A stretch of 64,000 bases of DNA from contig OZ257260.1 in NCBI GenBank assembly GCA_965279735.1, positions 2,976,001-3,040,000 of the forward strand, read 5' to 3'. The position numbers were made by a program, and so were the translations under genes. The notes beneath the pieces are model-generated. The model was not told the origin of the DNA and searched no databases. It worked only from the letters and a program-made list of their open reading frames with translations. Shown piece by piece: positions 1 to 8,906 of this stretch; positions within the stretch are counted from its first letter, which is position 1, and the number at the start of each line of letters is the position of its first letter. The DNA comes from CAIUGU01 sp965279735. GTDB lineage: Bacteria; Pseudomonadota; Gammaproteobacteria; Steroidobacterales; Steroidobacteraceae.

Positions 1-340
1 CGGTAGGTGTCCACTGCGCAGATACGCGGCCACTCCACTGGTCCTGTTCGCCGCTGCCGTCGTTGTAAAAGGAATCGCGCGTGTACTTCTGGCCCGCCAG
101 CCGGACGGAGAAGGTATCGCCCATCGGAACCGTGACGCCGCCACCGAGACGCACAGTGTCGAAGCTGCCGTACTCGACCATGCCATTGGCTTCGAAGTCC
201 TTGCCCGGACGCTTGGTGATGATGTTCACCGCGCCGGCTGCGGAGTTGCGGCCGTACAGCGTGCCCTGGGGACCCGCGAGCACTTCGACTCGTTCCAGAT
301 CGAACATCAGGCCATTCAGGCCGTAGAAGCTGGAGAGGAA
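1..340. repeat. Direct repeat copy A, identical to 2739-3078
   Basis: Bases 1-340 are identical, base for base, to 2739-3078 (offset 2738). Both lie in the plug/early-barrel region of adjacent TonB receptor genes. At 341 the two copies abruptly become only about 90% identical, mostly at synonymous sites. The left limit is outside the window. Such a sharp edge between perfect and diverged paralogous sequence is what gene conversion or a recent partial duplication leaves. Confidence 0.95.
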
Positions 341-682
341 CGCGCCATCAAGGTGGACTGCGGTCAGGGAGTCACCCGTGGGTGCAAACCCCGTTGTCTG
401 CATGCCGCGCATGCCGATGACGGACACCTGGCTGGCGGAGAAGTTGATCTCGAGTTCGGTGGACAGCTTGCCAACGTCTTTGAGATCGCGAATGCCTTCA
501 CGGACAAATGTATCGCCCGTGATGACGTCGATCGCGATCGGAATGTCCTGCGCGGATTCCGCGCGCTTCTGCGCCGTAACCACGATCTCTTCAAGCCCGG
601 CCGACTGTGCGTGCAATTGTGCCGACACTGCGGCGGCTACGGCGCTCAGGCCATAGCCCAGAATCTGATGCGTACGTTTCAT
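1..682 (-). CDS. TonB-dependent receptor, N-terminal part (runs off the window)
   Basis: This outer-membrane active-transport receptor is cut by the left window edge, leaving about 227 codons. It starts at the ATG at 682 with a signal peptide ending near LHAQS, followed by the segment GLEEIVVTAQKRAES and the plug domain. The plug includes ERVEVLAGPQGTLYGR, a classic plug signature. The frame is open to the edge. It lies downstream of, and parallel to, a second receptor at 967-3429 whose first 230 residues are nearly the same. The substrate cannot be told from this part. Receptors of this type in Steroidobacter and sphingomonad-like genomes often import glycans, siderophores or hydrophobic compounds. 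Confidence 0.93.
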   Translation of the reverse strand, partial: MKRTHQILGYGLSAVAAAVSAQLHAQSAGLEEIVVTAQKRAESAQDIPIAIDVITGDTFVREGIRDLKDVGKLSTELEINFSASQVSVIGMRGMQTTGFAPTGDSLTAVHLDGAFLSSFYGLNGLMFDLERVEVLAGPQGTLYGRNSAAGAVNIITKRPGKDFEANGMVEYGSFDTVRLGGGVTVPMGDTFSVRLAGQKYTRDSFYNDGSGEQDQWSGRVSAQWTPT

Positions 683-900
683 CGTTACCCCTGTCATTGT
701 CGAAATCAGAAGACAAAAAGATCCCTGTCTCGCAAACGCATTGGTTTTGCGATTTCCAGACAGCCGCAGATTTTTTTTGGAATCCCCGGACAGAACTGCT
801 GCAGGAAAATATGACGCGTCGCGAAAACGAACCCGCCACTGCCGCGAGAGAAATTTTCCTTTTGCAGCGCAGCTTCTTTGCAGCAGAAATTACGGGCAAT

Positions 901-936
901 AAAAAGGCCGGATACCATCAATGACGGTATCCGGCC
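901..936 (-). terminator. Rho-independent terminator of the 967-3429 receptor
   Basis: A perfect 11 bp stem (906-916 with 926-936) is followed on the minus strand by a T-rich run ending near 901. It sits about 30 bp after the receptor stop codon at 967. Confidence 0.88.
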
Positions 937-966
937 GGAAGGACAGAAGACCCTTTCTCGTTTTTT

Positions 967-3429
967 TTACTTGAAGCGCGCGTTCAGCACAACGCCATAG
1001 GTCCGCGGCTCACCCAGCGTTGCCGTGATATGGCCATAGTTGGTCGCCGAATTCGCCGGGTTGTTGGTGTAAGTCAATCCACGGATGTTCAGCTCATCCG
1101 TCACGTTGTTGGCGTAGGCAGTGATATCCCAGGAGTCGCTCGCAGGCTTGAAGCGCAATGAGAGGTCCATGATGCCCTGCGACGGAATGGCCGTCTGTCC
1201 AGGCGTGACGCATAGCGTGTTGTAGGTTCCGCAGCCGCCGCCTGAGGTGATGATCACTCCGCCGTCATACTTCTGGCTCTGCCACTGGTACTTCACCTGC
1301 GGGTTGAGGGTCGCACCATTGCTGAAACTGAACGTGTGACCGTAACGGGCCAACGTCTGCCACCTTGGGGCATCACCTACGCGTTGTCCGACATAGAACA
1401 CATTGGCGCCGGTGCCGCTGCTTTCACTGCCGTCCTTGATCTTGCTGTAGGTATGCGTGAACGAAACACCGATGTCGTCCGCATCCGTGAACAGCCAGTC
1501 AATGTCGGCCGATATACCGGCCATGTCCACCTTGCCTACGCTCGCAGTGGAATTGGTCGTGCAGGTCGGGGTGCCCGCGCTGCTCAGATAGCAGCCAGGG
1601 TGAGCGCCCTGCGCGTCCGTGTAAGTGACGCTGGCAGGCAGATTGCGCGCCAAATTGGCTTCCATATCGGAGTACTTGTAGAACCAGGCGGAAGCGTTCA
1701 GCTGCAGTGTATTGCTGAGGAATCGGTTCTTGGAGCCGATTTCAAAAGCCAGCAGGTCCTCGGGCTCGATGACCGGCGTCGGGCCGAACGTGATGCCGCC
1801 CGACTTGTATCCGGTGGAAACTGAGGCATAGACCATCGATGCATCCGTCAGCTCGTACTCGGCGCCAAGCTTGTACTGGACTGCATCCCAATGCCTTTCA
1901 TTGGAACCGCCATCGATATCGGGAACTGTTGCGAATGACGGGAACTGATCGACGATCGCGCTCGTGCCGAAACCGAAGATAGGGTGCGGAACGTTGGGCC
2001 CACCCGTGACAAGCGGGCTATTCACCCACGAAGCCAGGATGCCGTTCTTCCAGTCATACGTGTAGCGCAAGCCAGCCGTGACGTGCAGCCTGTCCATGCT
2101 CGGAGGCGTCCACGTCGTTTGGCCGAAAGCGGCATAGGAGTACATCTCGCCGCCGTTCGGATAGTAACCACTGATACATGGGCAGTAGTCGACGTCCAGG
2201 CCGGTGAAGGGATCATTTCCGGGCGTCGCCGCAGCAGGTGTTGCGTTCCAGCCATCATTGACTGCTTCGACGTAGAACAGGCCACCCACCCATTGCCACG
2301 CACTATCGCTGTTTGAAGTGAACCGCAGCTCGGCCGTGTCGCTGACCACCGCTGCTGTAAGGAAGTTCGGCGAGAACTGTGTTGTCTGGATGTAGGTGCT
2401 CTGGTTGTATGACAGCAGGTCGCGATGGCTGTACTGAAGGGTCGATGTAAAGCCGTCAAAGTCATGCGCGTATTGCGCCATGACGCCCCAGTGTGTCTGG
2501 TCTACCAAAGCCGTATAGCGCTGGCCCAACGCTGCGTAGTACGCCTTGTCCTTGTATGGATCATTGAGCGTTTCAAGGTTTGCATAGTTGGTCAGCGAGG
2601 CAGGTACTGCACCGACTGCCGAACAACCCGCTCTTACAGCAGTGCAGCGAACGTCCGTGTTCAACTTATAGAGCGTAGTGGCTTCCGAAGTGCCGCCCAT
2701 CTCCATCTTGTCGAGCGAAACAAAAATCGTATCCCGGTCGGTAGGTGTCCACTGCGCAGATACGCGGCCACTCCACTGGTCCTGTTCGCCGCTGCCGTCG
2801 TTGTAAAAGGAATCGCGCGTGTACTTCTGGCCCGCCAGCCGGACGGAGAAGGTATCGCCCATCGGAACCGTGACGCCGCCACCGAGACGCACAGTGTCGA
2901 AGCTGCCGTACTCGACCATGCCATTGGCTTCGAAGTCCTTGCCCGGACGCTTGGTGATGATGTTCACCGCGCCGGCTGCGGAGTTGCGGCCGTACAGCGT
3001 GCCCTGGGGACCCGCGAGCACTTCGACTCGTTCCAGATCGAACATCAGGCCATTCAGGCCGTAGAAGCTGGAGAGGAAGGCGCCGTCAAGGTGAACGGCG
3101 GTCAGCGAGTCACCCGTGGGTGCGAAGCCCGTGGTCTGCATGCCACGCATGCCGATGACCGACACCTGGCTCGCGGAGAAGTTGATCTCGAGTTCGGTGG
3201 ACAGCTTGCCAACGTCCTTGAGATCGCGAATGCCTTCCCGGACGAACGTGTCGCCGGTGATGACGTCGATCGCGATCGGAATGTCCTGCGCGGATTCCGC
3301 CCGCTTCTGCGCCGTGACGATGATTTCTTCCAGGCCCCCTGCCTGCGCGTGCAATGTCGTGGAGATGGCCATGCTCAGTGCAGTCATGGCAAATCCGGCA
3401 ACGACTTGCCGATGCTTCAGATACTTCAT
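967..3429 (-). CDS. TonB-dependent receptor, complete
   Basis: This 820-residue outer-membrane receptor imports a ligand using energy from TonB-ExbBD. A signal peptide (residues 1 to about 29, ending TLHAQA) is followed by GLEEIIVTAQKRAES and a plug domain with the motif VLAGPQGTLYGRNSAAG near residue 140. A long beta-barrel ends in an aromatic-containing terminal strand (VVLNARFK). The length is normal for the family. The gene is co-oriented with the partial receptor at 1-682, but a terminator at 901-936 separates them, so each probably has its own promoter. The ligand is unknown. The sharing of 340 identical bases with its neighbour suggests recent exchange between the two. Confidence 0.95.
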   Translation of the reverse strand: MKYLKHRQVVAGFAMTALSMAISTTLHAQAGGLEEIIVTAQKRAESAQDIPIAIDVITGDTFVREGIRDLKDVGKLSTELEINFSASQVSVIGMRGMQTTGFAPTGDSLTAVHLDGAFLSSFYGLNGLMFDLERVEVLAGPQGTLYGRNSAAGAVNIITKRPGKDFEANGMVEYGSFDTVRLGGGVTVPMGDTFSVRLAGQKYTRDSFYNDGSGEQDQWSGRVSAQWTPTDRDTIFVSLDKMEMGGTSEATTLYKLNTDVRCTAVRAGCSAVGAVPASLTNYANLETLNDPYKDKAYYAALGQRYTALVDQTHWGVMAQYAHDFDGFTSTLQYSHRDLLSYNQSTYIQTTQFSPNFLTAAVVSDTAELRFTSNSDSAWQWVGGLFYVEAVNDGWNATPAAATPGNDPFTGLDVDYCPCISGYYPNGGEMYSYAAFGQTTWTPPSMDRLHVTAGLRYTYDWKNGILASWVNSPLVTGGPNVPHPIFGFGTSAIVDQFPSFATVPDIDGGSNERHWDAVQYKLGAEYELTDASMVYASVSTGYKSGGITFGPTPVIEPEDLLAFEIGSKNRFLSNTLQLNASAWFYKYSDMEANLARNLPASVTYTDAQGAHPGCYLSSAGTPTCTTNSTASVGKVDMAGISADIDWLFTDADDIGVSFTHTYSKIKDGSESSGTGANVFYVGQRVGDAPRWQTLARYGHTFSFSNGATLNPQVKYQWQSQKYDGGVIITSGGGCGTYNTLCVTPGQTAIPSQGIMDLSLRFKPASDSWDITAYANNVTDELNIRGLTYTNNPANSATNYGHITATLGEPRTYGVVLNARFK
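2739..3078. repeat. Direct repeat copy B, identical to 1-340
   Basis: This is the second copy of the 340 bp identical tract, inside the complete receptor gene. Identity ends at 3078/3079, where a c/g difference starts a stretch of scattered, mainly third-position changes. Confidence 0.95.
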
Positions 3430-3985
3430 GTTTGTAATTCCCCTGTTTATTTATCGCGTTCGCAATGAAACAGTTGCCTGGTCATCCCGTGCCAGGCTGT
3501 GGTTTCTCCCCGCCCAGACAATCCCTGGAATTTCGTACTGAAACTCCACCGCGCCATTCCGATTCGTGATTTGAAATGAGCGCCTCTGGATTTTTTTGAC
3601 GCGGCTCAAATCGCAACCCGCTATGAATTTCTTTTTATTTCTGCTATTGCATTGCGCATTGTTGCGTCACGGCGATTCATGCTCCGTCACGCAGAAAAAA
3701 GCCGGATACCGCCCATGGCGATACCCGGCTGAGGGGGAAACAATTCGGTGAGCAATCCCTGTTCAATAGGACGTGACGCCCGATACCGGACGACCCGCCA
3801 TCGCTGTCAGGTTTTTATTGGCGGCGCACGGTAGATCGCAACGGGAGTGAACTTCGGCAACAGCGCGCCGGTCATGACTTGTCGTTGATGCTGCGGCAAG
3901 GCAAGCTGCGGCGCTTTTCGCGTGGCACCCGCCTGCCGCATGCGATCAATTCCCGGACGTGCAGGCAACTATCGGAACCCTAGCA
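3430..3985. other. 556 bp intergenic region between divergent receptor and cytochrome genes
   Basis: It holds the promoter side of the receptor gene (AT-rich around 3590-3660) and an orphan minus-strand terminator at 3695-3730. A minus-strand frame is open from about 3945 to a stop at 3763, 33 bp before that terminator. It has no upstream ATG and no family resemblance. It may be the eroded end of a lost minus-strand gene. I see no other gene. Confidence 0.5.
3695..3730 (-). terminator. Orphan terminator, similar to the one at 901-936
   Basis: A 14 bp stem (3700-3713 with 3717-3730) is followed on the minus strand by six T. The two non-Watson-Crick positions are G-T wobbles only when read on the minus strand, so that is the functional orientation. 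Its core (GCCGGATACC and complement) matches the receptor terminator at 901-936. No intact gene lies upstream of it on that strand. Confidence 0.7.
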
Positions 3986-4831
3986 ATGGATTTCATTTAT
4001 TTTCTCGGCCGCTTCCATGTCCTCGCCCTGCACCTCCCCATCGGCATCATCTATGTCGTCGTGGTGCTGGAGTTCCTGGCCCGCAAGCCCCGGTTCGCGT
4101 CGCTCGCGTCGGCGGCCACTTTTCTGTGGGGTGCCGCGGCGATTACCGCAATCATCACCGTTGCCCTCGGCCTGATGCATGCGAGCGAAGGCGGGTTCAG
4201 CGGCGAATCTTTCGAGCGCCATCGCCTGCTCGGCATCCTGGTCGCGGTGAGCTCGACGGCGATCTGGATCTTCCGGGCGAAGAAACTGACCGCCTACTGG
4301 AAATGGCAGCCCCTGACGGGCGTCATCGCATTGCTACTTGTCGCGATCACCGGCCATTACGGCGGCAACATGACGCATGGTGCAACGTTCCTCATCGAAT
4401 ATGCCCCAGCCCCCCTCAAAAGACTGATAGGCATGGAAGTGCGCGAGAAAGCAGGCAGCGCCGGTGAGGCCGATGTCTTTGTCGACGTCATTCATCCGAT
4501 GCTCGAGCAACGCTGTGGGAGCTGCCACGGCGTCGACACCCGCAAGGGCGGCCTCTCGTTCTCCACTTACGAACGGTTGATGGAAGGGGGCGAGATGTTC
4601 CCCGCCGTCGTTCCGGGCAACCTTCAGGAAAGCGAAATGTATGCCCGGGTCAATCTGCCGGACACTTCTGATGATTTCATGCCGAAGGAAGGCAAGACGC
4701 CGCTGACCCCGGACCAGATCAAGATCCTGGGCTGGTGGATCGAAGCCGGAGCTCCGGGCATGGGCGCAGTGGGCGCCCTGAATCCTCCCGCAGAAATCTC
4801 GGCCCTGATAACCAAGGAGCTCGGGTTATAA
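3986..4831 (+). CDS. Membrane protein with planctomycete-type cytochrome c domain
   Basis: The 281-residue protein has four predicted N-terminal membrane helices (about residues 3-140). They begin with FHVLALHLPIGI, the pattern seen in DUF2231-like heads that precede planctomycete-type cytochrome c domains. A soluble C-terminal part carries one heme motif, CGSCH, at residues 177-181, and ends with a typical LTPDQIKILGWWIEAGAP segment. It probably passes electrons in the cytoplasmic membrane or periplasm. I chose the ATG at 3986 because the hydrophobic head starts there. A GTG at 3959 would add nine residues. No strong ribosome site is visible for either. Confidence 0.8.
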   Translation: MDFIYFLGRFHVLALHLPIGIIYVVVVLEFLARKPRFASLASAATFLWGAAAITAIITVALGLMHASEGGFSGESFERHRLLGILVAVSSTAIWIFRAKKLTAYWKWQPLTGVIALLLVAITGHYGGNMTHGATFLIEYAPAPLKRLIGMEVREKAGSAGEADVFVDVIHPMLEQRCGSCHGVDTRKGGLSFSTYERLMEGGEMFPAVVPGNLQESEMYARVNLPDTSDDFMPKEGKTPLTPDQIKILGWWIEAGAPGMGAVGALNPPAEISALITKELGL

Positions 4832-5172
4832 GGCGAATACCCATTTTGTTGCACCGCGACAAGAGAGGTTCCTGACAAATCCAACCCCCTGCCGCGATAG
4901 CGGATTCCGGGCGGCGACGCGTCTAGAACTCTGCGGGCTTGAATGAGGCCATGAGACTAGCTGCGCGCCGCGCAGCGCATTTCGCGCACGCCACTCCAAG
5001 GCGAAGTGACGCCGCGCGGCTTGTTTAGTAAATCGCGAGCGCCACACTCGACGATCAGACAAACGCTATTATGTTTGTCGTCGGAATCTACGGGGCAGAC
5101 TTCGGCGGACTCTTTTGGGGATGGATGCAAAAGTAGCTGGGACTTGAAATGGCAAACGAGAGGAATGGAACA
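4832..5172. other. 341 bp intergenic region upstream of the cytochrome c gene
   Basis: No gene is seen here. The stretch contains a perfect 7 bp inverted repeat at 5058-5079 and, just before the next gene, a good ribosome binding site (5158-5164). The promoter of the cytochrome gene presumably lies between 5020 and 5100. Confidence 0.5.
5058..5079. promoter_or_regulatory. Palindromic operator-like site
   Basis: GACAAAC, an 8 bp spacer and GTTTGTC form a perfect inverted repeat about 95 bp before the cytochrome start codon. The size and symmetry fit a dimeric repressor or activator site. No regulator gene lies next to it. Confidence 0.4.
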
Positions 5173-5643
5173 ATGATCAAGAACGTAAAAGTGGGTCTGG
5201 TGGTCGCGGGCTGTCTCGTGACAGTTCTCGCGTTCTCGCAGAACAGGCCGAATCCGGATCAGGCAGCGGCCAACTACCGGAAGGCGCTGATGACAGTCAT
5301 CGCGGGGAACCTGGGTCCTGTCGCCGGCATGGCGCGCGACCGGGTGCCTTATGACGCCGCAGTGGCGACAAAGAACGTCACACGCGTCGTGGCGCTCAGC
5401 GAAATGATTGCGGATGGCTTCGCGCGCGACACCAGCGCTGCAACCATCGAAGGCAATGAAGCTTCGCCGAACATCTGGAAGGAAAAGGCAGAGTTCGACA
5501 AGCTTGCAACGGCCGTGACGACCAAGGCAGAAGCCGCACTGGCTGCTGTCAAGGGTGGCGACCAGGCGAAGGCAAAGGCTGCACTCGGCGAGCTGGGCTC
5601 GACCTGCGGCACCTGCCACGACAAGTATCGCGTCGAAAAATAA
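5173..5643 (+). CDS. Cytochrome c' / c556-type cytochrome
   Basis: The 156-residue periplasmic protein has a signal peptide (residues 1 to about 23) and an all-helical body. Its single heme motif CGTCH (145-149) lies at the extreme C-terminus, followed by DKYR, which is the hallmark of the cytochrome c'/c556 four-helix family. The start is the ATG at 5173, with GAGAGGA at 5158-5164 eight bases upstream. An in-frame ATG at 5149 has no such site. Members carry electrons or bind small ligands such as NO. The gene lies between other redox genes and is closed by its own terminator. Confidence 0.9.
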   Translation: MIKNVKVGLVVAGCLVTVLAFSQNRPNPDQAAANYRKALMTVIAGNLGPVAGMARDRVPYDAAVATKNVTRVVALSEMIADGFARDTSAATIEGNEASPNIWKEKAEFDKLATAVTTKAEAALAAVKGGDQAKAKAALGELGSTCGTCHDKYRVEK

Positions 5644-5664
5644 GCGCGGACTGCGCTGATACAG

Positions 5665-5695
5665 CGGGCGTGTCATCAAGACACGCCCGTTTTAT
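5665..5695 (+). terminator. Terminator of the c'-type cytochrome gene
   Basis: A perfect 10 bp stem (5665-5674 with 5680-5689) and five-base loop are followed by TTTTATT, 22 bp after the stop codon. Confidence 0.9.
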
Positions 5696-5733
5696 TGAAG
5701 AAGGTCCGGATTCAACAGAGGGAGAGCATTTCA

Positions 5734-6327
5734 ATGCGTTCAATCAAGATGGCAGCGTGGGTACTCGGCACCGCATTCGTGGTGGCCGGCTGCAACAACG
5801 CTCCTGACGAACAGGCACTGCAGGCAGCCCGCGACGCGGCAGTTGCAGAGTACAAGGCACAGGAAGAAGCACGGCTCGCCGAGAACAAGAAGATCGCCAG
5901 CGCGTTTTTCGCACAGGGCGTAACAGCCGACGATCGGTATGCGCTCCTGCACGACGATTACATCCAGCACAATCCCGTCTTCAAGAAAGCGGCGGACGAA
6001 GCTGGCGTGGGCTATAAGCAGGGCTTCAAGGACATGATGGCCCGCAACATGGCAAGCCCTCCACCCGCTCCTGCCGCCAATGCGGTGGCTCCTCCGCAGG
6101 GCAATCCTTTGTATCGCGTGGTTGCTGAAGGCAATGACGTGTTCATCATGCGCCAGCAGTTCCGCCAGGATCCGACCAAGGAACCCGGCAACTTCTATGA
6201 AGCGTTTGCCTGGGACACGTTCACGATCAAGGACGGCAAGCTCTATGAGCATTGGGATGGCGCAGTGATCAATCCTCCCACTCCTCCCGCAAACGCCGGA
6301 CGTTCGGCCAGCGGCGGACGTCCGTAA
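5734..6327 (+). CDS. NTF2/SnoaL-like lipoprotein
   Basis: The 197-residue protein begins with a lipoprotein signal whose lipobox is VVAGC. A charged helical spacer rich in Ala, Glu and Lys follows, then a SnoaL/NTF2-like cone fold (about residues 50-180) with the segments LLHDDYIQHNP and FTIKDGKLYEHWD. These resemble small polyketide-cyclase-like proteins. The tail is rich in Pro, Ala and Gly. The start at 5734 has GAGGGAGAG just upstream. The specific ligand or reaction is unknown. It sits between two cytochrome-containing genes, with terminators on both sides, so it is monocistronic. Confidence 0.82.
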   Translation: MRSIKMAAWVLGTAFVVAGCNNAPDEQALQAARDAAVAEYKAQEEARLAENKKIASAFFAQGVTADDRYALLHDDYIQHNPVFKKAADEAGVGYKQGFKDMMARNMASPPPAPAANAVAPPQGNPLYRVVAEGNDVFIMRQQFRQDPTKEPGNFYEAFAWDTFTIKDGKLYEHWDGAVINPPTPPANAGRSASGGRP

Positions 6328-6358
6328 CCCGCCAGAACAAGCGCCTCCGCTTGATAAA

Positions 6359-6392
6359 GGGCGTTGCAGCCATGCTGCAGCGCCCTTTTTCT
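6359..6392 (+). terminator. Terminator after the NTF2-like lipoprotein
   Basis: A 12 bp stem (6359-6370 with 6374-6385) with one G-U pair is followed by TTTTTCTTT. Confidence 0.9.
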
Positions 6393-6486
6393 TTGGTTCA
6401 TGACCTGACAGACGGTGGCGGATTCCGGGCGCCAGCTCGTTTATGATCTTCTACGCGGCAACAAATACAGTTCGGGGGAAAACACG

Positions 6487-8628
6487 ATGAACCTGCCCAT
6501 TTCACGCCCGCTGCTCGCAGCCGGCAGCTACCTGTTCCTGGCCTTGTGCTCGGGAACCGCTGTCGCCCAGACGGCCACCCCTGTCTATACCGCCGCCCAG
6601 GCCGAACGTGGCAAGACCATCTATGTGCAGAGCTGCGCGCTGTGCCACGGCCCGAATCTCGACGATGGCGAGTTCGGCCCTACCCTCAAAGGCACCCGCT
6701 TCCGTGATGGCTGGGTAGGCAAGACCGCCGCGGAGCTGTTCGACTACACCAGCCGCGCAATGCCCTCCGCAGCCCCCAATTCCCTGGGTTCCGCAAATTA
6801 CGCCGCCGTGCTTGCCTACATCCTGCAAGTGAACGAGGTCGCCGCCGGCGCGGCTGAATTCCCGACCGAAGCGGTCGCCCTGCAGGTCGTGAAAATGCCG
6901 TGGTCCTTGAGCCCGCAAGGCCAGCTCCGTGCAGGCGGCCCGAGCGGCGGGTTGTCCCCGAATGCCGTGTTGCCACGCTGGCCAACGCCTCCAAGTGCAG
7001 CGACGAAGCTGACACCGGTGACCGATGCGATGCTCGTGAATCCTCCCGCCGGATCATGGCTGAGCTGGCGGCGCACGCTGGATGATGTCGGCTTCAGCCC
7101 GCTGAAGGAAATCACGAAAGCCAACGTGAAGGACCTGCGTGTCGCGTGGTCACTGACGCTGCCTGCAGGACCCAATGAATCGACGCCACTGGTTCACGAT
7201 GGCGTGATGTTCGTGCACAGCTTCGGCGATCACGTCCAGGCGATCGACGCGAAGACCGGCGACGAACTCTGGCACTACGCGCGTCGGCTGCCGGAAGGCG
7301 TGAACGCGAACGTGAAGCGGAATATCTCGCTGTATGGCGACAAGGTTTACTTCGGCACGTCCGACGTCCATGTCGTCGCACTCGACATCAAGACCGGCAA
7401 GGTCGTCTGGGATACGGCCATCGCCGACGTCGCTGAACGCTGGTCGTTGTCCGGCGGACCTCTCGTCGCAAAGGGCAAGGTGATGCAGGGCATCGTCGGC
7501 CGTGGTCCTGGTGGCGCGTACCTTCAAGCACTCGACGCAGAGACCGGCAAGGAAGCCTGGCGCTTCTACAGCATCGCGCGTCCCGACGAGTTCGGTGGCA
7601 ATAGCTGGAACGGCCTGCCGCTCGAGAAGCGCAACGGCGGCTCGATCTGGACGGCAAGCAGTTACGATGCCGATCTCAATCTCGTTTACTTTGGCCCGGC
7701 TCCCACGTACGACACGGGTCCTCTGGTGACATCGATCAACAAGAAGGGCATCAACAGCGACGCTCTCTTCTCGAACGCCACCGTGGCGATCAACCCGGAC
7801 ACGGGCAAGCGCGTGTGGCACTACCAGCACGTGAAGAACGACCAGTGGGATTTCGACTGGGCCTTCGAGCGCCAGATTCTCATGCTGCCCGTCAACGGCC
7901 AGATGAAGAAGGTCGTGCTGACAGCAGGCAAGGAGGCGTTCTTTGACGTGGTTGAAGCGGGCACCGGCAAGTACGTGTCGTCCTTCGATCTCGGCTTGCA
8001 GAACATCATCAAGTCCGTCGATCCGAAGACCGGCGAAAAGACGATGGACCCCAACCTGTATCCCGGCGATGGCAAGGTGAAGCTCGTCTGCCCGCATGCG
8101 GGTGGCGCGAAGAGCTGGCTGCCCAGTTCGTATAACCCGGATACCAAGCTGCTGTATGTCCCGCTCGTCGAATCGTGCATGGACATGCTGCCGGTCGGCG
8201 CGGGCGAACGTGGATCTCTTTCGTCAGGCGTGCGGTGGGCTTTGCGTCCGCGCCCGGATAGCGATGGCCGTTACGGCCGCATTCAGGCCGTGAACGTGGA
8301 GACGGGCAAGACAGTCTGGACCGAACGTCGCCGCGCTCCTCAATCGACGGGTACGCTGGCAACTGCAGGTGGTGTTGTGTTTGCCGGTGCACTCGACCGC
8401 TGGTTCACCGCTTACGACGACGCGACAGGCGCAACGCTGTGGAAGGCGCGACTGAACGACACGCCAAGTTCTGCACCGATCACCTATACGGTCGACGGCA
8501 AGCAGTACGTTGCGATGGTCGTAGGCCACGGCGGCGCACAGGCTGCCACCTTCCCCTCGCTCGTACCGGAAATTCCGCTGCCGGCGGTTCGCAGTTCGTC
8601 AGTGTGGGTCTTCGAACTGCCGCAGTAA
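6487..8628 (+). CDS. PQQ-dependent dehydrogenase with N-terminal cytochrome c domain
   Basis: The 713-residue periplasmic quinoprotein has a signal peptide ending near AVAQ. A cytochrome c domain (about 35-115) carries CALCH at residues 50-54, and is followed by an eight-bladed PQQ beta-propeller (about 175-710). The propeller contains repeated A-x-D-x-x-T-G-K-x-x-W docking motifs and an active-site-like segment DQWDFDWA. Electrons from alcohol or aldehyde oxidation would go from PQQ to the fused heme. In ordinary quinohemoproteins the cytochrome is C-terminal, so the order here is reversed. The substrate is unknown. The ATG at 6487 follows GGGGGA. Confidence 0.9.
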   Translation: MNLPISRPLLAAGSYLFLALCSGTAVAQTATPVYTAAQAERGKTIYVQSCALCHGPNLDDGEFGPTLKGTRFRDGWVGKTAAELFDYTSRAMPSAAPNSLGSANYAAVLAYILQVNEVAAGAAEFPTEAVALQVVKMPWSLSPQGQLRAGGPSGGLSPNAVLPRWPTPPSAATKLTPVTDAMLVNPPAGSWLSWRRTLDDVGFSPLKEITKANVKDLRVAWSLTLPAGPNESTPLVHDGVMFVHSFGDHVQAIDAKTGDELWHYARRLPEGVNANVKRNISLYGDKVYFGTSDVHVVALDIKTGKVVWDTAIADVAERWSLSGGPLVAKGKVMQGIVGRGPGGAYLQALDAETGKEAWRFYSIARPDEFGGNSWNGLPLEKRNGGSIWTASSYDADLNLVYFGPAPTYDTGPLVTSINKKGINSDALFSNATVAINPDTGKRVWHYQHVKNDQWDFDWAFERQILMLPVNGQMKKVVLTAGKEAFFDVVEAGTGKYVSSFDLGLQNIIKSVDPKTGEKTMDPNLYPGDGKVKLVCPHAGGAKSWLPSSYNPDTKLLYVPLVESCMDMLPVGAGERGSLSSGVRWALRPRPDSDGRYGRIQAVNVETGKTVWTERRRAPQSTGTLATAGGVVFAGALDRWFTAYDDATGATLWKARLNDTPSSAPITYTVDGKQYVAMVVGHGGAQAATFPSLVPEIPLPAVRSSSVWVFELPQ

Positions 8629-8653
8629 CGCAGCAGTACTCTCTGACACCAAG

Positions 8654-8685
8654 GGGCATTCCGGAAATCCGGAATGCCCTTTTTT
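8654..8685 (+). terminator. Terminator of the PQQ dehydrogenase gene
   Basis: A perfect 12 bp stem (8654-8665 with 8668-8679) is followed by a run of six T, 25 bp after the stop. Confidence 0.92.
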
Positions 8686-8906
8686 GTTGCCTTGAATATT
8701 CCGCGATGAAAAGCGTCGCGCGTCTGCGACAAATCGTCACAGTCTTTCCGGGCAGTGCAAACTCCAGCAGTAATTACAAAATGCGCGAGGTCACTAAAGA
8801 AGGTTAAGCGGCCGTACACTTTCGCGGCGCTATGCTTCAAGCACAGTGGGAACCTGAGGTTCGCTTGAGTTCCCGCGGAAAATCTTCTCTACGTGAAAGG
8901 TGCAAA

